Assembly: GCF_900101345.1 (NCBI RefSeq) | Contig: NZ_FMUX01000021.1 | Span: 62,001-126,000, forward strand | Origin: Desulfoluna spongiiphila | GTDB taxonomy: Bacteria > Desulfobacterota > Desulfobacteria > Desulfobacterales > Desulfolunaceae | Direction: 5' to 3' | Length of the DNA stretch: 64,000 bases | In this document: piece by piece, positions 51,970 through 60,539 of the stretch | Layout of the letters: the number at the start of each line of letters is the position of its first letter | Numbering within the stretch: the stretch's first letter is position 1 | Notes under the pieces: model-generated | Told to the model about the DNA's origin: nothing | Database searches by the model: none | What the model saw: only the letters and a program-made list of their open reading frames with translations | Position numbers and translations under genes: made by a program

Positions 51970-54900
51970 ATGTCTCGATTTTTTCTTGATCGCCCGGTGT
52001 TTGCCTGGGTGGTCGCTCTGCTCATCATGCTGGCAGGGGTTTTGTCGATCCCGCAGATGCCGGTGGAGCAATACCCCACCCTGGCTCCTCCCCAGATCTC
52101 CGTAAGCACCTTTTACCCGGGTGCCTCGGCGGACACGGTTCAAAACTCGGTTACCCAGGTCATTGAGCAGCAGCTCACGGGGATCGACAACCTCCGGTAC
52201 TTCAGCTCCTCTTCCGATGCCACGGGCAAGGTGGAGATCATCGTGACGCTTGAGCCGGGCACCGACCCGGACATTGCCCAGGTCCAGGTGCAGAACAAGG
52301 TGCAGACGGCCATGCCCCAGCTCCCTTCAGCGGTGCAGTCCCAGGGCGTGGTGGTGGAAAAGGCGTCCACCTCCTTTCTGTTCGTGACCAGTTTTCACTC
52401 CACCAACCCGGACATCGGCCAGACCTACCTGGCGGACCTGGTGGCTTCACGCATCCAGGACCCCATCTCCCGCGTCAAGGGTGTGGGATCGGTGAGCACC
52501 TTTGGCTCGCCCTACGCCATGCGGGTGTGGCTGGACCCGGACCGGCTCTACTCCTACAACATCTCCACCAATGAGGTGCTGCACGCCATCTCCGAGCAGA
52601 ACCTCGATGTCTCGGCAGGGCAGTTCGGCGCCCTGCCTGCGGTGAAGGGGCAGGAGATCAACGCCACCATCCTGGCCCAGTCCCGGCTCAACACCGCGGA
52701 CCAGTTCAGGGACATTATCCTGCGCGTCAATGAAGACGGCTCCCAGGTGCGCCTGAAGGACGTCTCCACCATCTCCCTGGGTCAAGAAACCTACGGCACC
52801 GTGGTGGAGCGTAACGGGGCGCCTGCGGCGGCCTTTGGCGTGAGCCTGGCCACCGGGGCCAACGCCCTGGACACGGCCAAGCGGGTGAAGGACAAGCTGG
52901 CAGAACTCTCCGAGTACCTGCCGGACGGGGTGAGCTACTCTTTTCCCTATGACACAACGCCCTTTGTGGAGATCTCCATTGAGTCCGTGGTCCACACCCT
53001 GCTGGAAGCCATTGTCCTCGTCTTTTTCGTGATGCTGTTGTTCCTGCAGAACTTCAGGGCGACCCTGATCCCCACCCTGGCGGTTCCCGTGGTGCTTCTG
53101 GGCACCTTTGCCACCCTGCACCTGTTCGGGTTCACCATCAACACCCTCACCATGTTTGCCATGGTCCTGGCCATCGGCCTGCTGGTGGACGACGCCATCG
53201 TGGTGGTGGAGAACGTGGAACGCGTCATGGCCGAAGAGGGGCTCTCCCCCATGGAAGCCACCCGGAAATCCATGGATCAGATCACCGGCGCCCTCATCGG
53301 TATCGGCATGGTCCTGTCTGCGGTGTTCCTTCCCATGGCCTTCTTTTCCGGTTCGGCCGGGGCCATTTACCGGCAGTTCTCATTGACCATCGTGGCGTCC
53401 ATGACCTTTTCGGTGGTTGTGGCCCTGATCCTGACCCCGGTGCTTTGCGCCACCATTCTCAAGCCGGTGGCTGCAGGGCACGGGGAGAAAACCACCGGGT
53501 TTTTCGGATGGTTTAACCGGGCATTCAACAAGGCGCGCAGTGCCAGCCACACGGCTTCGGGGAAAATCACGCGGAACTGGAAACGTTCAATGGCCGTCTA
53601 CCTCATGGTTTTCGTGGGGCTCGGGGTTCTGTTCGTGCGCATCCCCACCGGCTTTCTGCCGGACGAAGACCAGGGCGTGCTCATCGTCCAGGTGTCCACT
53701 CCGGCTTCGGCCACGGCGGCCCGCACCGCCTCGGCCGTGGAGAAGTACACCGAATACATGGATGCCAATCTGGCCGATCAGTTCCGCGAGTACATGACCG
53801 TGGTGGGCTACAGTTTTTCCGGCTACGGCCAGAACACCGCCATCTCCTTTGTGAACCTGAAGGACTGGGAAGACAGGGACATGTCGGTGATGGAGATTGC
53901 CGGGCAGATCAACCAGGCCATGTCCCGGGTGAAGGACGCCATGATCTTCGCCTTTTTTCCGCCTGCCATCATCGACCTGGGCAATGCCTCCGGCTTTGAC
54001 CTCCAGCTTATCGATTACGTGGGGGCAGGGCACGAGAAGCTCATGGAGGCCCGGGACCAGATCTTGTCCCAGGCCCGTCAGAACCCGAAACTGGTGGGTG
54101 TCCGGCCCAACGGCCTGGACGACGTGCCCATGTACAAGATTGAGCTTGATATGGAAAAGGCCCGGGCTTTGGGCCTGTCCATCGGCGAGATCAACGCCAG
54201 CCTCCAGACGGCCTGGGGCTCGGCTTATGTGAACGACTTCATGGACAACGGCCGCGTGAAAAAAGTCTATGTCCAGGGGCAGGCCGAAGACCGCATGCAG
54301 CCTTCGGACATCGACAAGTGGTACGTCAAAAACAGCCAGGGCAAGATGGTGCCGTTCACCTCTTTTTCCACGGGGTACTGGACCTACGGTTCTCCCCGCC
54401 TGGAGCGGTTCAACGGGTATTCCTCCATCAACATCCAGGGGGCCAACGCTCCCGGCGTCTCCACGGGTGAGGCCATGGCCGAGATGGAAAAACTGGCCGA
54501 AGAACTTCCCGACGGCATCGGGTACGCCTGGTCCACCACCTCCTATGAGGAGAAATTGTCCGGGTCCCAGGGCCCTGCGCTGTACGCCATCTCCATCATC
54601 ATCGTGTTCCTGAGCCTGGCGGCCCTGTACGAGAGCTGGTCCATTCCGCTTTCCGTGCTCCTGGCCCTGCCCCTGGGCGTGCTGGGGTCTGTGGTGGCTG
54701 CCCTGGGCTTTGGTCTGAGCAACGATGTGTACTTTCAGGTGGCCCTTCTGACCACCGTGGGGCTGTGTGCGAAAAACGCCATCCTCATCGTGGAGTTCGC
54801 CAAGGAGCTCTACGAATCGGGCACCCCCCTGGTGGATGCGGCCCTGGAGTCTTTCAAACTGCGGTTTCGTCCCATCATCATGACCTCCATGGCCTTTGTC

Positions 54901-55107
54901 CTCGGGGTTCTTCCCCTGGCCAAGTCCAGCGGGGCGGGGGCGGCCAGCCAGAACGCCATCGGCCTGGCCATCATCGGCGGCATGTTCGGGGCCACCTTTC
55001 TGGCCATCTACTTCGTGCCCCTGTTTTTTGTTTTCGTCGAGCGCGTTTCGTCGTTCAAAGGAAAAAAGAAGTCTGCCCTGGAGCTGGGCGAGGGTGAGGT
55101 GAATTAG
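51970..55107 (+). CDS. RND multidrug efflux permease (AcrB/MexB, HAE1 family)
   Basis: A 1045-aa inner-membrane proton antiporter, full length for HAE1. It begins MSRFFLDRPVFAWVVALLIM and has the QMPVEQYPTLAPPQISVSTF porter entry. TM4 has AIGLLVDDAIVVVENVER with the paired Asp relay residues, and TM10 has LLTTVGLCAKNAILIVEFAK with the conserved Lys. GFLPDEDQG opens the second half. It captures hydrophobic toxicants in the periplasm or membrane. AAGGA lies upstream of the ATG. The stop is immediately followed by the ATG of the outer-membrane factor gene. Confidence 0.95.
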   Translation: MSRFFLDRPVFAWVVALLIMLAGVLSIPQMPVEQYPTLAPPQISVSTFYPGASADTVQNSVTQVIEQQLTGIDNLRYFSSSSDATGKVEIIVTLEPGTDPDIAQVQVQNKVQTAMPQLPSAVQSQGVVVEKASTSFLFVTSFHSTNPDIGQTYLADLVASRIQDPISRVKGVGSVSTFGSPYAMRVWLDPDRLYSYNISTNEVLHAISEQNLDVSAGQFGALPAVKGQEINATILAQSRLNTADQFRDIILRVNEDGSQVRLKDVSTISLGQETYGTVVERNGAPAAAFGVSLATGANALDTAKRVKDKLAELSEYLPDGVSYSFPYDTTPFVEISIESVVHTLLEAIVLVFFVMLLFLQNFRATLIPTLAVPVVLLGTFATLHLFGFTINTLTMFAMVLAIGLLVDDAIVVVENVERVMAEEGLSPMEATRKSMDQITGALIGIGMVLSAVFLPMAFFSGSAGAIYRQFSLTIVASMTFSVVVALILTPVLCATILKPVAAGHGEKTTGFFGWFNRAFNKARSASHTASGKITRNWKRSMAVYLMVFVGLGVLFVRIPTGFLPDEDQGVLIVQVSTPASATAARTASAVEKYTEYMDANLADQFREYMTVVGYSFSGYGQNTAISFVNLKDWEDRDMSVMEIAGQINQAMSRVKDAMIFAFFPPAIIDLGNASGFDLQLIDYVGAGHEKLMEARDQILSQARQNPKLVGVRPNGLDDVPMYKIELDMEKARALGLSIGEINASLQTAWGSAYVNDFMDNGRVKKVYVQGQAEDRMQPSDIDKWYVKNSQGKMVPFTSFSTGYWTYGSPRLERFNGYSSINIQGANAPGVSTGEAMAEMEKLAEELPDGIGYAWSTTSYEEKLSGSQGPALYAISIIIVFLSLAALYESWSIPLSVLLALPLGVLGSVVAALGFGLSNDVYFQVALLTTVGLCAKNAILIVEFAKELYESGTPLVDAALESFKLRFRPIIMTSMAFVLGVLPLAKSSGAGAASQNAIGLAIIGGMFGATFLAIYFVPLFFVFVERVSSFKGKKKSALELGEGEVN

Positions 55108-56496
55108 ATGAAAAGAATAGCAACCGTTGTGCTGGCCGGGGTCCTGATGATGTCAGGCTGCTCCCTGGCCCCGACATACAAGCGCCCTGACTCGGTGACC
55201 GCAGAAGACTGGTCCTCGGTTCAGGAGGGCGCCTCCCAGGCTGATCAGGGCCTTGCCCGCGACATCCCCTGGCGGAGTTTTTTCCAGTCCCCTGCCTTGC
55301 AGCAGGTGGTGGAGACGGCCCTTGCCAACAACCGGGACCTGAAAACCGCGGCCCTCAATGTTCAAAAGACCCAGGCCCTTTATCGCATCGAACGCTCCAA
55401 GCTGCTGCCGGAGATCACTGCGGCGGGGTCGGGAGAGTACCAGAAGGATTTTGGCGGGAACACCGTCGAAACCTACAAGGCAGGCCTTGCCATGCCGTCC
55501 TATGAGATCGATCTGTTCGGTCGCGTGGACAACCTGAGCCAGGTGGCCCTGAACACCTACCTGTCCACCGAAGAGGCCAGAAAGAGCGTCACCATCTCCC
55601 TCATCGCCCAGTCGGCCAATGCCTACCTTCAGCTCACCAGCGACATGGAGACCCTGACGCTGTCCAAGGAGTCCCTGGAGACGCGTCGCCAGACCTATGA
55701 GCTGGTGGACAAGAGTTATCAGAATGGCGTGGCAACCCGTCAGGACCTCTCCCAGGCCCGTATTGCCTTAGAGTCTGCCCGGGTGAACACAGTGCTCTAT
55801 ACCCGCCTGGTTCAGCTGGACAAAAACGCCCTGGTGGTGATCCTTGGTACCCGGAACCTGGAAGGGATTCCCATGGCGGCAAACCTCGAAAAATCGGCGG
55901 TTATGGATGGGATCCCCGTGGGGCTCTCATCCGAGGTGCTGCTGAGTCGCCCGGATATCCTCCAGGCCGAGTTTTCCCTGAAAGCGGCAGGCGCCAATAT
56001 CGGGGCGGCACGGGCTGCTTTTTATCCGCGCATTGCCCTCACCGGCAGCCTCGGCTACTCCAGCACGGACCTGGGCGACCTCTTCTCCTCTTCGGATGCC
56101 GGGGCCTGGGGGCTGGGGCCCTCCATCTCCATTCCCATCTTCAACGGAGGGCGGAACAAAGCCTTGCTTAAAGCCGCGAAGATCGATCAGGAGATCGCCG
56201 TGGTGAACTACGAAAAAACCCTGCAGGTGGCCTTTAAAGAGGTGGCCGACGCCCTGGCCGCCAGGGAGACCCTGGGGCGTCAGCTGGAGGCCCAGGGGAT
56301 GCTGGTCCAGGCAAGCCAGGAGGCCTACGACCTCTCCCTTATGCGGTATACCGAGGGGGTGGATTCTTTCCTGAGTGTGCTCGACGCCCAGCGCTCGCTG
56401 TTTGCGTCCCAGACAACCCAGATTGACCTGCAGCGCCAGGAACTGGCCAACAGAGTCAGCCTCTACAAGGTCCTCGGCGGAGGGCTTGAAGGCTAA
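55108..56496 (+). CDS. Outer-membrane efflux lipoprotein (OprM/NodT family)
   Basis: A 462-aa protein. The lipobox MSGC gives Cys18; then SLAPTYKRPD, the usual OprM-type N-terminus. Two TolC repeats follow: ALANNRDLKTAALNVQKTQA with YEIDLFGRVDNL in the first half, and LLSRPDILQAEFSLKAAGAN with SIPIFNGGRNKALL in the second. It forms the trimeric outer-membrane exit duct of the pump. It starts directly after the permease stop (55107/55108), so the operon adaptor-permease-channel is complete and probably repressed by the upstream MarR protein. Confidence 0.93.
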   Translation: MKRIATVVLAGVLMMSGCSLAPTYKRPDSVTAEDWSSVQEGASQADQGLARDIPWRSFFQSPALQQVVETALANNRDLKTAALNVQKTQALYRIERSKLLPEITAAGSGEYQKDFGGNTVETYKAGLAMPSYEIDLFGRVDNLSQVALNTYLSTEEARKSVTISLIAQSANAYLQLTSDMETLTLSKESLETRRQTYELVDKSYQNGVATRQDLSQARIALESARVNTVLYTRLVQLDKNALVVILGTRNLEGIPMAANLEKSAVMDGIPVGLSSEVLLSRPDILQAEFSLKAAGANIGAARAAFYPRIALTGSLGYSSTDLGDLFSSSDAGAWGLGPSISIPIFNGGRNKALLKAAKIDQEIAVVNYEKTLQVAFKEVADALAARETLGRQLEAQGMLVQASQEAYDLSLMRYTEGVDSFLSVLDAQRSLFASQTTQIDLQRQELANRVSLYKVLGGGLEG

Positions 56497-56518
56497 GCCG
56501 GCCAAGATTATCTGCAGC

Positions 56519-56638
56519 GCCTCCGGTGTTTCAGCCGGAGGCCGTAATAAAAAATGCCGCCTGTGCGTTGGCCCGAAAACAAAGGGCAACGCGCAGGCGG
56601 CAATCCGCGTTCAAGGGGCATACCTTGCAGCTGGAGGC
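56519..56638 (+). repeat. Dispersed repeat, short variant with new central stem
   Basis: GCCTCCGG pairs with CCGGAGGC (56519-56542). A central stem TGCCGCCTGTGCGTTGGCCC (56555-56574) pairs with 56584-56602 around GAAAACAAA. TTCAAGGGGCATACCTTG and CAGCTGGAGGC end the copy. The loop is not GAGGAACGA. The left hairpin may end the efflux operon. Confidence 0.65.
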
Positions 56639-56758
56639 ACCGGACATTTTTTTTGTGTCCGGGGGCGTACCAAGGGGTCTTCTTGTCGTTCAGGCGTTTG
56701 CCGTGCCCGGTGTGTTTGGGTACGGCAAACGTTTTTTTTTGCCGTAACGGTTTCGTTT

Positions 56759-56894
56759 GCCTCCGGCGGCCCTGCCGGGGGCCAAATTTTTGAAAAGTTT
56801 GATAAACAGGTTTAAAAAAGCAGATTCAGTTTAACCAGACTCGAAAGCGCATTCGCAAGCTGCTTTCGAGGTGGCTCACCTCGCCGCCGGAGGC
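56759..56894 (+). repeat. Dispersed structured repeat, central hairpin partly deleted
   Basis: GCCTCCGGCGGCCCTGCCGG, the AAATTTTTGAAAAGTTT hairpin and ATAAACAGGTTTAAAAAA are intact. Only the right arm of the central hairpin remains (GAAAGCGCATTCGC); the GAGGAACGA loop and left arm are missing. CGAGGTG/CACCTCG and CCGCCGGAGGC close at 56894. Confidence 0.8.
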
Positions 56895-56914
56895 ATCTTT
56901 TGTTTTTTTTAAGA

Positions 56915-57235
56915 TCAGACCCCCAGGGCCCTGAACCCGGCCACGATGACGGTACCCACCACCATGGCGATGAAGGCGTTGCCGGTTTTAACGGTGACCC
57001 CCACCACGGCGCCTCCCGCCACCAACCCGGAGAGACCGGCCGAGGCAAGGCCCGGAGCCACCAGAGAGAGGAGCAGCGTGCCGGGGAGGGCGTCTAAGAA
57101 ACGGCGCACGGGGCCGGTGCGGGGGAGCCATTGGGAGACAAAGAGCCCGCCTGCGCGAAGGGCGTAGGTGACGATGGCGGCCAGGGCGATGGCCACCCAG
57201 GGGGCGATGCTATGGGAGATCAGGGGTTCAGGCAT
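56915..57235 (-). CDS. azlD: AzlD-type branched-chain amino acid transport subunit
   Basis: A 106-aa membrane protein with three or four hydrophobic segments: APWVAIALAAIVTYALRAGG, VRRFLDALPGTLLLSLVAPG and a C-terminal helix ending VIVAGFRALGV. The T-Y-x-x-R near the start and the FLDALPG motif are typical of AzlD. The start overlaps the end of azlC by 8 bases, so the two are translationally coupled. AzlCD exports branched-chain amino acids or their analogues in studied bacteria. Confidence 0.88.
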   Translation of the reverse strand: MPEPLISHSIAPWVAIALAAIVTYALRAGGLFVSQWLPRTGPVRRFLDALPGTLLLSLVAPGLASAGLSGLVAGGAVVGVTVKTGNAFIAMVVGTVIVAGFRALGV

Positions 57236-57941
57236 GGGCGGCCTCCTGGGTGTCGCTGTCGGTGAGGGGGGCACTGCCTCCGGTGAGAACGGCGGCAAGG
57301 GAGCCGCAGATGCCTCCGGCCAGGATGTACCACTTGCCGGGAAGGAGTTTGGCGCAGGCGATGGACGCCGCCGCAGCCACGATCCAGGGGAAGAGATCGC
57401 TTCGGGCCCCCCGCCAGAGCCCCACCACCAGGGCCAGGAAGACGGCGATGAGGGCAAAGTCCAGGGCAAAGGCCTCGGGGTGGGCAATGGCCGCCCCCAT
57501 GGCGTGGCCCCCTAAGGTCCCTGCGCTCCAGAAGAGGTAGACGCACACCCCGCCGCCGAAGAGATGCCCCACCGAGGCCTCCCCCCGCCGTTGGGCGGCC
57601 ATGGTCATGGCCCAGCTCTCATCGGTCACCAGGTGCATGAACACCAGTTTTTCCATGAGTGTTTTTCCCGTGAAGAGAGAACGCAGCGAAGCGCCCACCA
57701 GAAGGTACCTCAGGTTCATCACCAGCACGGCCAGGGTCATCTCGATGAGGGGCAGGTGGTCCTGCCACATCTCCACCATTACAAACTGTGCCGTACCGGC
57801 AAAGATGGCGGTGTTCATGACGGCAAGCTGGGTCAGCGAGAGTCCTTTCCTGGCCGCCAGCACGCCCAGGACGCTGCCGTAGGCCAGCACACTCACCGAC
57901 ACGGGCAGCGCATCCTTACATCCTTTCAAAAATCGTGACAT
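57228..57941 (-). CDS. azlC: AzlC-type branched-chain amino acid permease
   Basis: A 237-aa permease with seven or eight hydrophobic segments: KDALPVSVSVLAYGSVLGVL, MNTAIFAGTAQFVMVEMWQD, LRYLLVGASLRSLF and HLVTDESWAMTMA are the conserved AzlC stretches. The start MSRFLKGCKDALP is preceded by AGGAT; ATG 57950 is a near alternative. A much longer open frame to 58076 includes translated repeat element (peptide VAHLAAGGFF) and should not be used. The AraC gene upstream on the same strand is a probable regulator. Confidence 0.88.
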   Translation of the reverse strand: MSRFLKGCKDALPVSVSVLAYGSVLGVLAARKGLSLTQLAVMNTAIFAGTAQFVMVEMWQDHLPLIEMTLAVLVMNLRYLLVGASLRSLFTGKTLMEKLVFMHLVTDESWAMTMAAQRRGEASVGHLFGGGVCVYLFWSAGTLGGHAMGAAIAHPEAFALDFALIAVFLALVVGLWRGARSDLFPWIVAAAASIACAKLLPGKWYILAGGICGSLAAVLTGGSAPLTDSDTQEAAHA

Positions 57942-58004
57942 GGTCAACATCCTGCTTGGGGTTGGGGGTGGGTAAGGGCGCAGAAAAAAATAAAAACAAA
58001 AAAA

Positions 58005-58192
58005 GCCTCCGGCGGCAAGGTGAGCCACCTTGAAAGCAAGTTGCGGATGCGTTTTGCCCCTCGTTCCTCGGGTCAAATCACATCAGCTTTTAACGAAAAA
58101 ATTTATCCAAAAAGATTTTTTAAAACCTGGTTGTTCAACCCGTCTTTATAAAATCAGGCAAAAGTTTAGCCCCCGGCAGGGCCGCAGGAGCC
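58005..58192 (-). repeat. Dispersed structured repeat, full copy, reverse orientation
   Basis: The left end is GCCTCCGGCGGCAAGGTGAG with the CAAGGTG/CACCTTG hairpin. The central hairpin (58045-58084) has stem GATGTGATTTGACCC against GGGGCAAAACGCATC on the minus strand, with loop GAGGAACGA. The right end is CCCCCGGCAGGGCCGCAGGAGCC. It separates azlC from the AraC gene. Confidence 0.82.
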
Positions 58193-58346
58193 ATCTTTTG
58201 TAAACCAGTGTATTTATTTTTTGCGTGAGCCCTAAATGCCCGGCCATGGTCGGTGCCGGTCCGGGATTTATCTGTCTTGGAGAGCATACCCGGGAAGGCC
58301 TTCCCGTGGATTGAATAAAATTGCGGTGGGGCCGGGGGAGGTGTTG

Positions 58347-59177
58347 TCAGGCTGTTTTTTGCACCTTGCCGGGGGTGATGCCGAAGATGGCCTTGAAGGA
58401 GCGGGTCATGTGGCTTTGATCTGCAAAGCCCGAGGCAAAGGCCGCATCGGCCAGGGGGAGGCCGGATTCAATGGCGGCCTTGGCCTGGAAGACCCGGATC
58501 TGGGTGAGGTAGGCGTGGGGTGCGAGGCCCGTGTGTTTTTTGAACACCCGGATGAAGTGGTACCGGGAGAGCCCGGCCTGTTCAGCCATCTCCGAGAGGG
58601 TGATGGGCTCGGCCGCACGCTGCTTGATGTACTCCTTGACCCGGCGGATGGCATGGGCTCCGGCGTCGGGAAGTTCTTCTTTTGGGGCCAGCTCGCCGTG
58701 TCGGTGGAACAGGGTGCGCAGGGTGAGCACCAGTTCGGATTCTGCCTTGACGCGGCAGGTGGCGGGATCGGCCAGGGAGGCCAGGACTCGGTTGAATTCC
58801 CGGGCCAGGGCGGGGTCCTGGGTCAGGCGCTGCCGGAAGTGGGGGTGGCTTGGAAAGGCCCCTGGCTCGATCTCCAGGTAACTGTGGAGGAGGTTTTCCG
58901 GCACATAGGCGAGGCGGTAGTGATAGCCCGCTTCGGTGGCTGCTTCCCCGGCGTGGACGTCCCCGGGGTTGAGGGTGTAGAGGGTCCCTGCCGGGGCGGG
59001 ATAGGTCCCCCCGGGTTCCCGGTACCTCTGGACACCGGCTTCCACCACGCCGATGGCATACTCCTCGTGGGCGTGGGGGCGGTAGGCGTGATTGTGGATT
59101 CGTCCGGTGAGCAGCTCCACCGTGGGCAGCGGCTCGGGCCTGATGATCCGTATGTCGTCTTTTGTTTTTTTTGCCAT
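58347..59177 (-). CDS. AraC family regulator, cupin-type sensor
   Basis: A 276-aa protein. The N-terminal cupin-like AraC-binding domain (residues about 15-115: NHAYRPHAHEEYAIGVVEAG, TLYTLNPGDVHAG) precedes two helix-turn-helix motifs, ITLSEMAEQAGLSRYHFIRV and LPLADAAFASGFADQSHMTR, ending FKAIFGITPGKVQ. Such regulators commonly sit beside AzlCD/LysE-type exporters and respond to amino acids, as in this window. AAAGG precedes the chosen ATG; a longer in-frame start exists at 59213. Confidence 0.9.
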   Translation of the reverse strand: MAKKTKDDIRIIRPEPLPTVELLTGRIHNHAYRPHAHEEYAIGVVEAGVQRYREPGGTYPAPAGTLYTLNPGDVHAGEAATEAGYHYRLAYVPENLLHSYLEIEPGAFPSHPHFRQRLTQDPALAREFNRVLASLADPATCRVKAESELVLTLRTLFHRHGELAPKEELPDAGAHAIRRVKEYIKQRAAEPITLSEMAEQAGLSRYHFIRVFKKHTGLAPHAYLTQIRVFQAKAAIESGLPLADAAFASGFADQSHMTRSFKAIFGITPGKVQKTA

Positions 59178-59232
59178 GGCCTTTATGTCAGCACCACTGA
59201 ACCGTAATCGCAAGGGAAATTGTGCCTACCCG

Positions 59233-59832
59233 TTATGTCAGGATAAAGGTCACCAGAATGGGCACGGCAATGGTCAGGACCACGCCGCTGAACAGGGCGA
59301 GAATGGCGAAGTCCTTGCCGGAGTTCAGGGTGATGATGGGAAGGGTGGTGTCCATGGCGGTGGCCCCTGCCGAGGCAATGGGGGCGGTCTTTCCGAACCA
59401 CGCCACGAGAAGGGGGGCGGCCAGCAGGGTGAAGATCTCCCGCAGGATGTTGGAGAGCAGGGCGATGGTGCCCAGGACCTCCCCGCGCATCTCGGTGATG
59501 TAGATGGACGAGAGGCTGTAGTAGCCCAGGCCTGACCCGATGGCCATGGCGTCTTTGACGGAGACGTCCGAGAGAAAGACTGACGCCCCGGCGGCCCCTG
59601 CCAGGGAGCCGACGATGATGGCTGCAGGGATGAGAAAGATGCGGACGTTGCTCTTTTTCAGGACGGACAAGGTGGTGGCGTCTCCCCCGATGCCGATGCC
59701 CACAAAAAAGATGAGGGCGTAGAGGACCCAGAGGGTGAGGTCCGATTCGGTGACCCAGGCCGGAAGGTCTGCAAAGAGCCCTGCAAGGACCCCGACGACA
59801 AAGCAGAAGAGAATGGTGAGGCTACCCTTCAT
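59233..59832 (-). CDS. LysO-type lysine exporter, C-terminal part as a separate protein
   Basis: A 199-aa membrane protein. ADLPAWVTESDLTLWVLYAL, FFVGIGIGGDATTLSVLK and SGLGYYSLSSIYITEMRGEV match the second part of the Lys_export (DUF340, YbjE/LysO) family, including the G-x-G-Y-Y-S-L-S-S motif and the late ATAMDTTLPIITLNSG. The start MKGSLTILF follows GGAGGTG and overlaps the N-terminal gene by 11 bases. E. coli LysO is one 299-aa chain, whereas here two chains would have to assemble. It may export lysine or toxic analogues. Confidence 0.85.
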   Translation of the reverse strand: MKGSLTILFCFVVGVLAGLFADLPAWVTESDLTLWVLYALIFFVGIGIGGDATTLSVLKKSNVRIFLIPAAIIVGSLAGAAGASVFLSDVSVKDAMAIGSGLGYYSLSSIYITEMRGEVLGTIALLSNILREIFTLLAAPLLVAWFGKTAPIASAGATAMDTTLPIITLNSGKDFAILALFSGVVLTIAVPILVTFILT

Positions 59833-60145
59833 GGGGCACCTCCCCGTCGGCTGCATCGGACGCGGTGTCCGCAAAGGTGGCGGCGAAGAAGAAGCGGTAG
59901 GCCAGGCCGCAGCACAGGACGCTGCCGAAAACCGCCCCTGAGGTGAGGACCACGGCCTTCACGCCGATCATGTGGATGCTGCTTACCACGGTCTCGTTCA
60001 ATCCCACGGAGATGCCCAGGACAAAGAGAAGGAGAAAGATGACCGCCATGACGATGCGGTCAAGGATGGGAAAAAGAGCTTTTTTCCGGCGCAGCAGGTA
60101 GCCGATGAGCATGCCTGCTGCCATGATGACGAGAATTTCAACCAT
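59822..60145 (-). CDS. LysO-type lysine exporter, N-terminal part as a separate protein
   Basis: A 107-aa membrane protein with three hydrophobic segments: EILVIMAAGMLIGYLLRRKK, VMAVIFLLLFVLGISVGLNE and a third around VLTSGAVFGSVLCCGLAYRF. This corresponds to the first third of LysO/YbjE. The start MVEILVIM is fixed by GGAG. The gene overlaps the following C-terminal part, so translational coupling is likely. Neighbouring AzlCD and an AraC regulator suggest an amino-acid export island. Confidence 0.83.
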   Translation of the reverse strand: MVEILVIMAAGMLIGYLLRRKKALFPILDRIVMAVIFLLLFVLGISVGLNETVVSSIHMIGVKAVVLTSGAVFGSVLCCGLAYRFFFAATFADTASDAADGEVPHEG

Positions 60146-60539
60146 AACCCACTCCAAAAATCATGCGAGGAACCACGCCTACCTGCCGGTGGCCTTCTCT
60201 GCGAACATTACACCGGGCGGCGCTTGCTGAAATCACGCCGTCACCGCATCTGCGGATATAGAAGAAGCTCCGGGGAATGTCAACCAAATAGCTTGATTTC
60301 AAGGTGGATCCTGCCCGAACCGGTTCGGAGGGTTCCTCTGAGATGTATCACATTGCTAAGTTTTGTTTTTTTATGCCGTGTCATTTATTGGCCTGAAATT
60401 CCTTACTCGATGGTGTACGCTGTTTTTTCATAAACACATTGGATTGACAAAACTCCGTTGGGGACAGGGCCGCTTTATGCGGTCCCGGCCAGTCTTCTCT
60501 GGATGATATTAAGTGTATGAAAAGAAGGAGGCTTTGACC
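60146..60539. other. Gene-free divergent spacer
   Basis: The spacer between lysO and the sigma-54 activator gene. No repeat element is present. It ends with the AAGGAGG ribosome-binding site (60525-60531) of the activator. I see no strong promoter, though TTGGATTGACAAAACTCC near 60440 is -35-like. Confidence 0.35.

Noticed and set aside
924..58192. CRISPR array or CRISPR-like spacing of the dispersed repeats
   Set aside because: The units are hundreds to thousands of bases apart, lie in both orientations, and there are no regular spacers or cas genes.
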